Assembly (NCBI RefSeq): GCF_900106995.1
Contig: NZ_FNOK01000018.1
Coordinates: forward strand, 91,834 to 155,833
DNA from: Saccharopolyspora shandongensis
Lineage (GTDB): Bacteria > Actinomycetota > Actinomycetes > Mycobacteriales > Pseudonocardiaceae
Direction: 5' to 3'
DNA length: 64,000 nt
A program made the position numbers and the translations under genes. Below the pieces are notes generated by a model. That model worked only from the letters and a program-made list of their open reading frames with translations, was not told where the DNA came from and did no database searches. Positions 17,505 to 26,400 of the stretch are shown here, piece after piece. Within the stretch, counting starts at the first letter, position 1. Each line of letters starts with the position of its first letter.

Positions 17505-17950
17505 AACGTGTCGAGAAAAAGGACGTTTGACTGGTACTGGTCGACGAGGAGCTCGCCCCACCTCAACCCGCGCAAGGCCGTGGCTGCAGTCGCCGACCTC
17601 CCCTGGCGGCGTGACGCGCCTGAAGAACCCACACGGATGACGAGGAGACCAACGCACCGGTAACTGCTGCCCACCACTATTAGCAGTGCGGGCGCCGGCA
17701 GTGCCAGGCGTGCATGACCGCGCACACCCCTGTCCTACCGACGCAAGCAGCACGGGACTCCGCGGACTGAGGACGAGTTCCGTGCGCTGGCAGATGAGAT
17801 CTACGCGCAGCGCCGAAGGTGGGCCAAGCTGTGGGCGCCGGAGAACGCCGGTCCGCTGCGCACCGCAGAGCCGGAAGCCGGTCGATGGCCGAGAAGGTCT
17901 TGGCCGACTCACCCGTCTGGCCTGGGCGAACAAAAAACCCCTGGCCGTCT
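17505..17950 (+). pseudogene. Unrecognised gene remnant
   Basis: Two protein-like stretches lie in different frames between the IS5 element and a terminator. The first reads FDWYWSTRSSPHLNPRKAVA and continues to WRRDAPEEP. The second, near 17733-17880, reads YRRKQHGTPRTEDEFRALAD then EIYAQRRRWAKLW. Neither has a start codon in frame and I do not recognise the family. The terminator at 17935 would end the same transcript. Probably a decayed gene. Confidence 0.35.
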
Positions 17951-17962
17951 GACCAGGGGTTT
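17935..17962 (+). terminator. Rho-independent terminator
   Basis: AAACCCCTGG (17935-17944) pairs with CCAGGGGTTT (17953-17962) around an 8-nt loop, with an A-run before and TTT within the right arm. It could work in both directions. The 226 bases that follow (17963-18188) form the leader of the next gene and include the AT-richer stretch around 17990-18090. Confidence 0.8.
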
Positions 17963-18188
17963 CGCATATGTGACTTAGATCACTGAATGACGTGATCGAG
18001 TTTTTGGTGATCGGTGCTAATCTGATCGCCGGACACGTTGTGTCCCGATAGGTACACCTCACCACAGTACTGAACTTGAACAACTCAGACATTAGGGTGA
18101 ACGCCGGAAACCTGTCAAGACCGAAGTAACGGAGTTCACTCCCTTGGTTGAGGTGCTGCCTCTCGACAACCGAACCGAGAGGACGTGC

Positions 18189-18830
18189 ATGGACAGCGTT
18201 CGTATCGGCCTGGGGCCGTTCCTGGACTACGTACGCAGCACCCCGCGGGGCTGCGTGGCGATCGTGAAGTCCCAGCGGCGGATGTACCTCGATCCTGACG
18301 GCCAGGGATCGTCGTTCTACGGGCCGTTGTCGGCCGGGCTGCGGCGGGCGGTGAACTCGACCGACCCGGAGCAGGTCATCGCCGAGGTCGTGAAGCGCTC
18401 CCGACCTGAGCAGCGCCGGCACTACGAGGAGCTGCAGAGTGGGTTCGGCCGGTGGTGGTCGAAGACCAAGGCCAGCGGTGTGCCGGTGGCCTCGACCGAG
18501 TGGGTGCGCGCGGAGCTCGCGGTGCGCGTCCTCGGCAGCCGTGAGCCCGGCAGTGGGGTGCTGGGGCTTCGGTACCGCGACGGCAAGACCGAGGTCGTGC
18601 TGCCTTATCTCAAGGAACCCGAACTGGGCCGGGACGCGGCGAACCTCACGCTGCGGATCCTGGAGCTGCACATGAACGAGCTGCTGCCGGGCGCGATTCC
18701 GGTCGTGCTCGACCTGCGCCGGGCCGCGCCGCTGCGATTGCGCAGCAACACCAACCGAGACGACCTCGACGCCGTGCTGGCCGGCGAAGCCGCCAAGTAC
18801 GTCACTCACTGGCAGGCCGCTGCGGCCTGA
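18189..18830 (+). CDS. Hypothetical protein, 213 aa
   Basis: ATG 18189 is chosen because GAGAGGA lies 8 nt upstream; an in-frame GTG-type start at 18144 would add 15 residues. Soluble protein with a C-terminal VVLDLRRAAPLRLRSNTNRD region and a central EWVRAELAVRVLGSREPGSG. I recognise no domain. First of three co-oriented genes ending at the strong hairpin 20517-20571. Weak resemblance in style to plasmid-borne conserved proteins; function unknown. Confidence 0.6.
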   Translation: MDSVRIGLGPFLDYVRSTPRGCVAIVKSQRRMYLDPDGQGSSFYGPLSAGLRRAVNSTDPEQVIAEVVKRSRPEQRRHYEELQSGFGRWWSKTKASGVPVASTEWVRAELAVRVLGSREPGSGVLGLRYRDGKTEVVLPYLKEPELGRDAANLTLRILELHMNELLPGAIPVVLDLRRAAPLRLRSNTNRDDLDAVLAGEAAKYVTHWQAAAA

Positions 18831-18921
18831 TCATGACCGCCCTTCTGGGGGTGCGGCCCGCATCGTCGCGCCGCGCCCTGGGCGTGCAGGTGGAGTTGCT
18901 GGTCGACAGAAATGAGGGTGT

Positions 18922-19518
18922 GTGCAGCTCGTCGAACGTTTGAACCAGATCCGGACCCAGATGCGGCGTGAACTGGCCGATTTCGACCAGGCCGATGATC
19001 AGGAGGCGCGAACCGCGTCCGTGGAGGCTTTGATCGGGCTGACCGAGCAGCTGCTGGCCTTCGACGACTCGCTGCCGGAATACGCACGGCAGCAGGCCAA
19101 AGCGGCCGCACAGGCCAAGGTGTTGCGCGTCAAGCCAGCGATGCTGACCGCGGCGGGAATCTGCGCGGCCGCCGGGTTGCTGGTGACCGCGACCGTGTTC
19201 TGGGGATCGACGCCCGGGATCGCGATCCTGGGCAGCCTGGTATCGCTGTTGCTGGGCTTCCTGCTGTTCTTCGGAGCCGAGGAGACCGAGGTGCACACAG
19301 CGAACGGGCCGAAGGTGCCCTCACCGACATCGCGATGGGCCGCCGCGATCTGCGGTGCGCTCTCGGCCGTGGCCTTCGTGGCGCTGGCCTGGGGCTGGAC
19401 CGGCGGCTGGTTCGGATGGCTGGCGCTGCTGGCCACCGGAGTCCCGGCGTTCCTGGTGGCTCTCCAGCCACTGAACCCGCCGCCCTCAACGGAAGCGGCC
19501 AGCTCCACGGCCGCGTGA
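18922..19518 (+). CDS. Membrane protein with N-terminal helical domain
   Basis: 198 aa from GTG 18922. Residues 1-70 are helical and charged (RTQMRRELADFDQADDQEAR). About four hydrophobic segments follow: MLTAAGICAAAGLLVTATVF, IAILGSLVSLLLGFLLFFGA, AAICGALSAVAFVALAW and WLALLATGVPAFLVAL. Probably a plasma-membrane protein with a cytoplasmic N-terminal coiled region. No family recognised. It lies between two unknown genes of the same direction and may act with the coiled-coil protein encoded next. Confidence 0.6.
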   Translation: MQLVERLNQIRTQMRRELADFDQADDQEARTASVEALIGLTEQLLAFDDSLPEYARQQAKAAAQAKVLRVKPAMLTAAGICAAAGLLVTATVFWGSTPGIAILGSLVSLLLGFLLFFGAEETEVHTANGPKVPSPTSRWAAAICGALSAVAFVALAWGWTGGWFGWLALLATGVPAFLVALQPLNPPPSTEAASSTAA

Positions 19519-19572
19519 GCAACCCGGGTACTGCCGCCGTCCGATTCCCGCATCAAACAGAAAGGCCGCTGG

Positions 19573-20502
19573 GTGTTCCACAACGTTGAGGACTTCGACG
19601 ACGTCTCCACCAGCCTGCAGACGATCCAGAACGAAATCGACGAGGTCAGCTCCACCGTCCGACAGCACCACACGGAGATCAACGACCGGGTTGAGAGCGC
19701 CGAGACCGAGAACAACCAGCTGGAACAGCGGCTGGACAAGCTCGACGACCAGCTGCAACAGCTGGGTGACCAGATCGCGGTCCTGGAACGGCGCGCGCTG
19801 ACCACCAGCACCAACCGCGCCGACCTCGATACCCGAACCCCCACCGAACGGCGGCTGGCCCGCAGCGCCCGCCGCGCCAAGGAACTCGAGCGAGAGCTGC
19901 TGCCCGAGCACACCCGCAAGTACAAGAAGAACTCGATCTCGACCTTCGAAAACCAGGTCCAGGAACTCGCCGACAACGAAAGCACCCTGGTCGAAGTGAT
20001 CGCGGAACTGGCCGGCCTGGCCAAGCGAGACCCACGCACCGCCGAGCACCAGGCCGCCCGGGCCAGCTACACGCAGGCCAAGACCCAGGTCGAGACCAGC
20101 CGCCGCTTCGTCACACCACATCGCCGCCAGGCGATCGAGGACGACCGGGCCACGCTGGCCGCGGATGCGAAGAAACGCGCCAAGCACGGCGCGGAGATCG
20201 ACGCGGGCAAGCAGGACTGGTTCCGGCTGTGCAGGGCACTGCGCAACCGGATAAGCAAGGCCATCGACAGTGGAGCCGCGCTGCCACCGTGGTTCACCAC
20301 GGTCCTCGGCCCCACCCCACCTGCGGCCCGGACCGAAAAATGGGTCAACACCGCCACGCTGCTGCTGGCTTACCGGGCCATGTACGAGGTCACCGACCTG
20401 GTCGTCGCGCTGGGCCCCAAACCATCCCGCAACGGCGCCAGCCTGCGCCACACGCTCTACGAGGAACTCGAGGACGAGCTGCGCACATACCGCCGGCGGT
20501 AG
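19573..20502 (+). CDS. Coiled-coil protein, 309 aa
   Basis: GTG 19573. Residues 5-75 are a strong coiled coil (ENNQLEQRLDKLDDQLQQLG); residues 85-220 are highly charged helix. The C-terminal third, PWFTTVLGPTPPA then LLLAYRAMYEVTDLVVALG, resembles the helical tail found after relaxase/helicase domains of actinomycete MobF/TraA-type proteins, but no relaxase motif is present. It may be a structural or DNA-handling protein of an integrated element (inference). The gene ends 15 bases before a very strong terminator hairpin shared with the convergent gene. Confidence 0.55.
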   Translation: MFHNVEDFDDVSTSLQTIQNEIDEVSSTVRQHHTEINDRVESAETENNQLEQRLDKLDDQLQQLGDQIAVLERRALTTSTNRADLDTRTPTERRLARSARRAKELERELLPEHTRKYKKNSISTFENQVQELADNESTLVEVIAELAGLAKRDPRTAEHQAARASYTQAKTQVETSRRFVTPHRRQAIEDDRATLAADAKKRAKHGAEIDAGKQDWFRLCRALRNRISKAIDSGAALPPWFTTVLGPTPPAARTEKWVNTATLLLAYRAMYEVTDLVVALGPKPSRNGASLRHTLYEELEDELRTYRRR

Positions 20503-20516
20503 GCAGACCGCCTGCC

Positions 20517-20571
20517 GCAACATCCCGAAGCCCCCGCCACGTGGAACACGGCGGGGGCTTCGGGATGTTGC
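20517..20571. terminator. Bidirectional terminator, 22-bp perfect stem
   Basis: 20517-20538 pairs exactly with 20550-20571 around an 11-nt loop. The stem contains GCCCCCGCC/GGCGGGGGC. It lies between convergent genes ending at 20502 (plus) and 20575 (minus) and should terminate both. Confidence 0.85.
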
Positions 20572-20574
20572 CGG

Positions 20575-20988
20575 TCAGCTGCGGCTGTGACTGGTGCGCT
20601 TGGCCCCGGTGACCGCAGCGACCGCCGCAACCTCGTCCTCGCCGTAGAAGGTGCGCGCCGAGGAGTGCGAGCCCAGGCCCGCCGCCTTGGCCAGGGTCGC
20701 CAGCGGATAAGGCCGCGGACCGACGAACTCGCGGCCGTAGGCGATCAGCTGCCGCAGCTGGCGATCGACCTCGTCCCGCTGGCGCCGCACCCGCTCAATC
20801 TCGGTCAGCAGCGGGTCCCAGTCCTCGGCCTCCCAGGCCCCTCGCAAGTTGTGGGCGTAGTCCTCGCGCAGCTCCCGCACGTGGTCCTGGGCGTCAGCGA
20901 TCAAGTCGGGCGGGTCACACTGCGCCGGGTCCGTCGGCATCGGGTAGGCCAACGCAGCGATGTGATCGAAGATATCCGTTCCTGCCAT
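20575..20988 (-). CDS. Hypothetical small protein with C-terminal HTH-like region
   Basis: 137 aa from ATG 20988. Helical charged middle (LLTEIERVRRQRDEVDRQLR), then FVGPRPYPLATLAKAAGLGS-HSSARTFYGEDEVAAV, which looks like a helix-turn-helix in which AAGLGSHSSARTFY is the recognition part. The upstream open frame could start at 21045, but a 15-bp palindrome and a possible TTGACG promoter element lie there, so 20988 is preferred. Possible autoregulated plasmid-type regulator; function unproven. Confidence 0.55.
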   Translation of the reverse strand: MAGTDIFDHIAALAYPMPTDPAQCDPPDLIADAQDHVRELREDYAHNLRGAWEAEDWDPLLTEIERVRRQRDEVDRQLRQLIAYGREFVGPRPYPLATLAKAAGLGSHSSARTFYGEDEVAAVAAVTGAKRTSHSRS

Positions 20989-21010
20989 GCATGGCACTCT
21001 ACGCCACAAC

Positions 21011-21025
21011 TGACGAACTTCGTCA
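21011..21025. promoter_or_regulatory. Palindromic operator candidate
   Basis: TGACGAACTTCGTCA is a perfect 7-1-7 palindrome 23 bases upstream of the start at 20988. On the minus strand it overlaps a TTGACG -35-like sequence, so a bound dimer would block that promoter. A further TGACGTCA-like palindrome lies at about 21038-21045. Confidence 0.55.
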
Positions 21026-21049
21026 ACATTGACGCGTGACGTCATTCTG

Positions 21050-21539
21050 CTGAAGCGTGCCCCATGTGTATGCGGGTGTCGGCAAGGAAGCTGTCATCAG
21101 CCTCAAACGAGCACGGGCGGACTGCGGCGGCGTCCTCGGCACGCCGATCCCAAGGATTTTGCAGACCGCCTCTCCGTGGACCAATCGAGTGACAGCTCAG
21201 CGACACCAGCTCGCCGCCCGACGATTTCACCGCAACCTTGTCGCGCGGTCGCCGAACGCAATTCGGCGCGCCCAGGTGGCGACTGGTTCCTCGCTCAGCC
21301 GGGCGGCAGGTAGGGGCCCGTGGCCGCCGGGCGAGACGGTGCGCTTGTAGCGGACTACGGAGGTGCGGCTGCCTCGACTCCTCCGGCGGTCAGGTCGGCG
21401 GCTTGGCGCCGGGCCGCCGACCAGCTTCGGAGCCGGGCCTGCTTGCCGTCGACGCGGGTGCAGCAGCCCAGTAATCCGGCGCGCCGTCCATCTCGGTCAG
21501 CAGCGAAACGACCGGCAGCATCCTACTCAGTCACTACCT
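21050..21539. other. No supported gene
   Basis: Open frames here are short, overlap on several strands and show no recognisable protein. Nothing beyond the operator region upstream of 20988 is supported. Confidence 0.4.
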
Positions 21540-21947
21540 TCAGGCGATTCGATCGACGCAGGATTCATGGCCGGGCTTTTCAAGGACGCGCTCAGCCCGA
21601 GACCGAGCTCGACTCTGCCTCACGTGTACGAGAATTTCGTGAGCTAGGCGTCGGATATCCGGTGCGCTAGAGAGGCGCCCGGTCGCGCGATCGATTGCCT
21701 CTCTGCGGTCGCGCGCGCAGACCCCTCCCCAGATCCCCCAGCTGACGCCTTCATCCGCCTCATGGCTAAGGGCGATCACGAGGCATTCAGTCCGGACCGG
21801 GCAGCCGGCACAAGCTTCGACCGCCTGACCACGTTGGCGGGCGAGTCCGTCGACACCGCGGGCTGGCTCAGGGAACCATGCGTCCTGGGAGGTGGACGTG
21901 GTGCAGCGGCCATGACTGCGGACTCTCCATTCTTGTTCGCGAAACAC
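21540..21947 (-). CDS. WhiB-family iron-sulfur regulator
   Basis: 135 aa from GTG 21947. The four cluster-binding cysteines are C15, C46, C49 and C55 in the WhiB spacing C-x30-C-x2-C-x5-C, followed by GVSWGIWGG at 67-75, the turn that binds sigma-factor region 4. A basic tail (ARDRREAIDRATGRL) provides DNA contact. WhiB proteins bind a 4Fe-4S cluster and act with the primary sigma factor. The 40-residue C-terminal extension beyond the basic tail is longer than in most members. It diverges from the XRE gene at 22226. Confidence 0.85.
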   Translation of the reverse strand: MFREQEWRVRSHGRCTTSTSQDAWFPEPARGVDGLARQRGQAVEACAGCPVRTECLVIALSHEADEGVSWGIWGGVCARDRREAIDRATGRLSSAPDIRRLAHEILVHVRQSRARSRAERVLEKPGHESCVDRIA

Positions 21948-22172
21948 AAGCGACCCCCGAAATAGTGACCATCGAGAACGAACCGGCTCCTGTGGGACGG
22001 CAGTTCGATGACGAGGCGAGCGCCGCTCTGCTTCGGGTGAACCACCGGTGCGTGAGTACGGGATTCGGGCAACCTCAGTCAGACGCCCGACCAGGCTGTC
22101 CGCTATTGAGGACTTGGATGGTCGAAAGTACGCCGCCGTGGCCAGTGGGTCAACTCGAATGGACTAAGGACT

Positions 22173-22200
22173 TGCACTTGTCCACTAAAGGGGACACCCT
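22173..22200. promoter_or_regulatory. Inverted repeat before the XRE gene
   Basis: TGTCC and GGACA are separated by 8 bases in ACTTGTCCACTAAAGGGGACA, 26-50 bases upstream of the XRE start at 22226. The spacing suits a dimeric XRE operator and would allow autoregulation. Promoter boxes are not certain. Confidence 0.4.
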
Positions 22201-22225
22201 TGTAGGACTGGAAGGGAGGTGTCCG

Positions 22226-22621
22226 ATGCCGGAAGCCGAGTCGGGCAAGACGTTCGGGGAGCAGCTGGAGCTGTTGTTCGACGCGGTCCGACGTGAGGAC
22301 GGCTCGGCGTACTCGAAACGCGAGGTTGCTGCCGCTGTCGGGTTGTCGAAGACCCACTTGTACAACCTGATCAACGGTGAGCGCGAGCCAAGTCACGCCA
22401 CGGTCAAGGCATTGGCGGAGTTCTTCGGAGTGCAGCTGGACTACTTCTCAGACAGTGAGCGTGGACGAGAGCTGGCTCAGCAGTACTCGCTGCTAGCGAA
22501 GTTCGGCGAAGGCAAGCTGCGCGCTCTCGCACGAGGCGCGGAGAAGTTGTCGCCTGAGCAGTTAGCCAGCGTGATCGAGTACATCGAGTTCCAGGCGAGT
22601 AGAGATCACCCTTCTCGGTGA
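22226..22621 (+). CDS. XRE-family HTH regulator paired with ImmA peptidase
   Basis: 131 aa from ATG 22226, with GGGAGG upstream. The HTH at about residues 10-70 reads FGEQLELLFDAVRRE, then YSKREVAAAVGLSKTHLYNL and INGEREPSHATVKALAEFFG. The C-terminal half (FGEGKLRALARGAEKLSPEQ) is helical. This XRE type is regularly encoded next to an ImmA/IrrE protease that cleaves or counteracts it, as here. It probably represses the following genes. Confidence 0.85.
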   Translation: MPEAESGKTFGEQLELLFDAVRREDGSAYSKREVAAAVGLSKTHLYNLINGEREPSHATVKALAEFFGVQLDYFSDSERGRELAQQYSLLAKFGEGKLRALARGAEKLSPEQLASVIEYIEFQASRDHPSR

Positions 22622-22825
22622 CAAGACGTTCTTGTCGCTGTCAGACCAGCACCACGTAGGGACACTGGATCTCCGCGCTGCGCAGCAGCTGGCGTCGCTG
22701 CAGGCGTTTTCCGCGCTGTAGGCGAGCGGCGGCCTAGCAGCTTCGCTCGGCGGTAGTGCAGCCGACGCCTCCACCGTTGCGCACGGACGGAGGAAACGCC
22801 CGGCGGCGATATGAGGTGATGCGCT

Positions 22826-23416
22826 GTGGAAGACCCTCAGGGAACGGGCACAACAGCACGTAGATCTCGGCGTCGGCTGTTTGTTCTGCGTATGCGCCGC
22901 GCTCGGGGTGAGGCCCGGCTTCGGCGAGCGCTTCGCGAGGAACTCGACGAGCTTGGCATCGTGGGCCCGACGGACATGGCCGAGGTCTGCCGCCGTCTAG
23001 GAGCTCGCCGGGGAAAGCCGCTCAAGTTGTCGCCCTACCCGCTGGACGTACCCGGGCCATTCGGCTTGTGGATTGCGACCCCTGTCGTCGACTTCATCCT
23101 CTACCAGCAGGAAACGACGAACGCCCACCAGCAGCACATCATCGCCCACGAACTTGGGCATATCATCAGCGGTCATTCCTCGGACGACGGTGACGAGGCC
23201 GGTTGGTACGAGTCCTTTCCCGACATCCCTCCTGATCACGTCCGCCGTGCGCTGCGACGTACGCACTACGAGACCGACCAGGAACGTGAAGCCGAAACCG
23301 TGGCGACCTTGTTGCTGGAACGCGCCGCGGTGCTCGAGCAGGTCGCGCTTCCTTCTCAAACGCCTCGAGCGCGGCGTGCTCAACAGGCGCTTGGCGAGCA
23401 ACAGGACTGGCTGTGA
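22826..23416 (+). CDS. ImmA/IrrE-family metallopeptidase
   Basis: 196 aa from GTG 22826. The zinc site HELGH is at residues 108-112 in HIIAHELGHIISGH, with a downstream glutamate in ETDQEREAETVA as third ligand. The N-terminus is strongly basic. ImmA/IrrE proteins cleave XRE-type repressors in response to a signal, and the XRE gene lies 200 bases upstream. The stop overlaps the next start by 4 nt (GTGA), so the membrane protein is translationally coupled. Confidence 0.85.
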   Translation: MEDPQGTGTTARRSRRRLFVLRMRRARGEARLRRALREELDELGIVGPTDMAEVCRRLGARRGKPLKLSPYPLDVPGPFGLWIATPVVDFILYQQETTNAHQQHIIAHELGHIISGHSSDDGDEAGWYESFPDIPPDHVRRALRRTHYETDQEREAETVATLLLERAAVLEQVALPSQTPRARRAQQALGEQQDWL

Positions 23417-24534
23417 GCCTGACGAAGCTGGCCATCATCGTCGCCCTCGCGTGGTTCAGCTATCGGCTGGCCCGCTCGCCACGGGACCTCGCTCTGCGCG
23501 CTGTGGTCGCATGCTTGTTCTGCCGCTTGTTCGCTGCGCCTTCGACCGTTGCCGCTCTTCGCGAGCTCACAGGTGGTGCCCTGACGGCCAGTCTCGGCAA
23601 GCTGGTCATGAACATCGCGCTGAACGCCTCATGGTTCTTCCTGCTTCTCTTCTTCCTCTTCGCCGCTGCAGGAGGCACTGCTCGAGCGTGGCGGGAAACA
23701 GCTTTGGTGCTCGGCGTCTCGGCCTGCATGGCCTTAGCTGTTGTTGTCACTCCTGACGCGGACAGCGCGTTCCCGACGCGCGGTACGTTGCCGGTGACCT
23801 TCCAAGTACCGAGCGTTGCAGTCTTCTATCTCGTAGGCACGGCCTACGTCGCCTACGTGACCGGATCAGCCGCAATGTGGGCGTGGCGCTACGCCGCTGA
23901 GTCCGGTCGCCGCACACGGGTTGGCCTTCGACTCGCGGCCGTCGCCCTGGTTGGTGAAGCAGGCATCGCGGTGATCCGTGCCGGCATCGTCGTCGTCCGC
24001 TGGGCAGGCGGCAACGTGCCGCCATCGTTCGCGAGTACTGTCGACAGCCTGGTTCCCGTGGCGCTGCTGATCTTCGTGGTTGGGGTCTGTTGGGCTGGAT
24101 TGGCAACCCGCATTTCGGCATTCCGCGTCTGGGCCCGCCATCGGAGCATCTACCACCAGCTGTATCCGTTGTGGGCAAGGCTGCATGAAGTCTTTCCTGG
24201 GGACGCACTCGAGCGCAGCCCCCGGAGCCTGTGGCTCGATCGGCTTTCGCCACGGCGCATACATCGCCGCTTCTGGCGCCGACTGATCGAGATTCGTGAC
24301 GGCCTGGTCCAGCTGGGCCCGCACCTTGCAGACTCCGGCTTCGATACCGATCGGCCCGCGCATCAACAAGTCGGCGTCGTCAAGGAGGCATTGCGTCGCC
24401 AGCGTGAGGGGGCACGCCCCAGCGGGCGGTCCGCGGTACTCATCGCTGCTCCCGACGGCCCCGACCTCGGTGCCGACATCGAGCAGCTCCTCGCCCTCGC
24501 CCAAGCACTGTCCAAGCAGACCATGCCCACATGA
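23413..24534 (+). CDS. MAB_1171c-type membrane protein
   Basis: 373 aa from GTG 23413. About seven hydrophobic segments span residues 1-235, with inter-helix loops typical of the actinomycete MAB_1171c family (annotated as a putative transporter). A soluble C-terminal region with YHQLYPLWARLHEVFPG and WLDRLSPRRIHRRFWRRLIE follows. Members almost always follow an XRE/ImmA pair, as here. The real activity is unknown; a signal-sensing or export role linked to the protease is inferred. Confidence 0.75.
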   Translation: MSLTKLAIIVALAWFSYRLARSPRDLALRAVVACLFCRLFAAPSTVAALRELTGGALTASLGKLVMNIALNASWFFLLLFFLFAAAGGTARAWRETALVLGVSACMALAVVVTPDADSAFPTRGTLPVTFQVPSVAVFYLVGTAYVAYVTGSAAMWAWRYAAESGRRTRVGLRLAAVALVGEAGIAVIRAGIVVVRWAGGNVPPSFASTVDSLVPVALLIFVVGVCWAGLATRISAFRVWARHRSIYHQLYPLWARLHEVFPGDALERSPRSLWLDRLSPRRIHRRFWRRLIEIRDGLVQLGPHLADSGFDTDRPAHQQVGVVKEALRRQREGARPSGRSAVLIAAPDGPDLGADIEQLLALAQALSKQTMPT

Positions 24535-24558
24535 CCCCCTGACCAGAGAGACGGCACG

Positions 24559-25755
24559 ATGAGACTTCTGATCACGGCTGAGCGCGTCTTGCTTGGTCCA
24601 GCCGGCCATCAGGTCGACGATGGCGCCATCCTGATTGACGAGAACACGATTCTCGCCGTCGGCCCTCGCCCCGAAGTCGAAGCACAAGCTGGCAGCGACG
24701 TTCGCCGGCGCGACTACCCGAACCACACCATCCTGCCAGGCTTGATCAACTGTCACGTGCACCTGGCGCTCGACGCTGGTTCAGCCCCCTTGGAGCAATA
24801 CCTCGTCACCGAGGACACCGATCTCTTGCTCGGAATGGCAGGCCGTGCGCAACAAGCTGCTCGGAGTGGGGTCACGACCATCCGAGACCTCGGAGATCGC
24901 CAGGGTCTTGCTTTCCGTTTGCGGGATGCCATCGCTCGCGGCCAGCTAAGCGGGCCCCGCATCGTGGCGTCCGGCGCACCGCTGACCATTCCGCGTGGTC
25001 ACTGCCACTTCTTCGGCGGTGAAGTCTCCGGCGAACACGAGATCCGCCAGCATGTCCGGGACATGGCCGACCGTGGGGCAGACCTCATCAAGGTCATGGC
25101 AAGCGGCGGCCACATCACCCCAGAATCGCCCCCGATGTGGGCAACCCAGTTCTCCGCGGACGAGCTCCGGATCGTCGTTGACGAAGCATCCAATGCGGGC
25201 CTGCCAGTCGCTGCACACGCCCACGGATCCGACGCGATCGCTGCCGCGGTCGATGCGGGCGTCTCGACCATCGAGCACTGCACATGGCTCCGAAGCGGAG
25301 GCGGCGGATACGACCAACGTGACGAGGTGGCCAAGCGCATGGCCAGCCAAGGCGTCTACGCCTGTATCGCATGGCCTCCGGACTGGCGGGGATTCATGGA
25401 ACGCCTCGGACCGGAACGCGCTGAGCAGATCATCGAGCGCTTCCTATGGATGGACGAGCTGGGCATCCGCCTTGTGCCCGGCACCGATGCGGGCCTGCGA
25501 GGCTCAGGATTCGACGACTACGTCGACGCCCTCGAACTATATGCCCACATTGGATTCTCGAACGCCCAGATCATCGAGATGGCGTCGGTAACAAGTGCTC
25601 AAGCTCTAGGAATAGGCACAAGCGTGGGGCAGCTACAGCCCGGATACTCCGCAGACCTGATCGTGGTCGACGGCAACCCCCTCGCCTCCCTCAAGCACCT
25701 GCGGCACCCTCAGCTCGTGCTCGCCCACGGACACGCGTTCCACTCCCCCAGCTGA
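24559..25755 (+). CDS. Amidohydrolase-family metal-dependent hydrolase
   Basis: 398 aa from ATG 24559. The metal-binding HVH is in LPGLINCHVHLALDAG; a lysine in GADLIKVMASGG is likely carboxylated; His ligands occur in VAAHAHG and TIEHCTW; and the active-site Asp is in LVPGTDAG. The order and ADLIVVDGNPL end fit imidazolonepropionase- or prolidase-like amidohydrolases that open cyclic amides or dipeptides. It is the last gene of the XRE/ImmA/membrane cluster, ending in a long terminator hairpin. Confidence 0.85.
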   Translation: MRLLITAERVLLGPAGHQVDDGAILIDENTILAVGPRPEVEAQAGSDVRRRDYPNHTILPGLINCHVHLALDAGSAPLEQYLVTEDTDLLLGMAGRAQQAARSGVTTIRDLGDRQGLAFRLRDAIARGQLSGPRIVASGAPLTIPRGHCHFFGGEVSGEHEIRQHVRDMADRGADLIKVMASGGHITPESPPMWATQFSADELRIVVDEASNAGLPVAAHAHGSDAIAAAVDAGVSTIEHCTWLRSGGGGYDQRDEVAKRMASQGVYACIAWPPDWRGFMERLGPERAEQIIERFLWMDELGIRLVPGTDAGLRGSGFDDYVDALELYAHIGFSNAQIIEMASVTSAQALGIGTSVGQLQPGYSADLIVVDGNPLASLKHLRHPQLVLAHGHAFHSPS

Positions 25756-25831
25756 CCGGCTCCCAGGCACCACAGAATGCCGCCGGCAACGCTTCTGTTC
25801 TGACGGTGCACATGGCGTCCAGGCCACGTGT

Positions 25832-25890
25832 GAATCCCGCTGTGGGACGAGCCTCGACAGGTGGTCAAGACTCGTCCCACAGCGGGATTC
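25832..25890 (+). terminator. Long terminator-like hairpin
   Basis: 20-bp perfect stem, 25832-25851 with 25871-25890, 19-nt loop, followed by TCCAGTTTT. It lies 77 bases after the amidohydrolase. It is unusually long for a simple terminator and is convergent with the minus-strand gene at 25956. Confidence 0.75.
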
Positions 25891-25955
25891 TCCAGTTTTC
25901 GTACCCTTTCTCAGGGTTCGCGGTCGAAGTGACGTGATGCTTCTATCTTCTTGTC

Positions 25956-26288
25956 CTACGTGGAGGGTGGGGTCAGACCGAGGCAGCCAGCGACGCCGCC
26001 GTGTACCCAGCCGGTGACTCGGGTGGTGTCATCGGTCAGGTTGACCCAGTCCGGTGTCGTAGGAGTTCCGCCGACGAGCTGGTGCACACGGTAGGCGTGG
26101 GCCTTGTAATAGACGCCGTCGACGGGCGACTGCAGGTCCGCCGCGCGGTGGATGCGGGCACCGTCCTGGATGGACAACGCTGTGCCGGGCGGGCAGGCAC
26201 CTTCCGCGTGAGCTGTGCCGGTGACGCCTAGCATCAGGATTCCCGCAGCAGCTGCCAGATTCACCGCAACACTACACGTTTTTCGCAT
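25956..26288 (-). CDS. Secreted SH3-like protein
   Basis: 110 aa from ATG 26288, with AGAGGA upstream. Signal peptide MRKTCSVAVNLAAAAGILML followed by GVTGTAHAEG, with likely cleavage after AHA. The mature part, with IHRAADLQSPVDGVYYKAHA then YRVHQLVGG, WVNLTDDTTRVTGWVHGG and a C-terminal Cys, looks like a bacterial SH3 domain with two cysteines that may form a disulfide. Exported; may bind cell-wall peptides or a partner. Last gene of the minus-strand KAS III cluster. Confidence 0.7.
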   Translation of the reverse strand: MRKTCSVAVNLAAAAGILMLGVTGTAHAEGACPPGTALSIQDGARIHRAADLQSPVDGVYYKAHAYRVHQLVGGTPTTPDWVNLTDDTTRVTGWVHGGVAGCLGLTPPST

Positions 26289-26400
26289 CGAACATTCCTC
26301 TCAGAATTTCGCGAATGAAGAAGAGACACTTCGCTATCCGAGACCCGTTGAAGGCGGATCCCAGCAGGGTTCCGATGAAATCGAGGGATTCAGCGGTGCA

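Noticed and set aside
17478..18809. 443-codon open frame on the minus strand
   Set aside because: It runs across a terminator and a well-supported plus-strand gene, with low-complexity content. Treated as a shadow.
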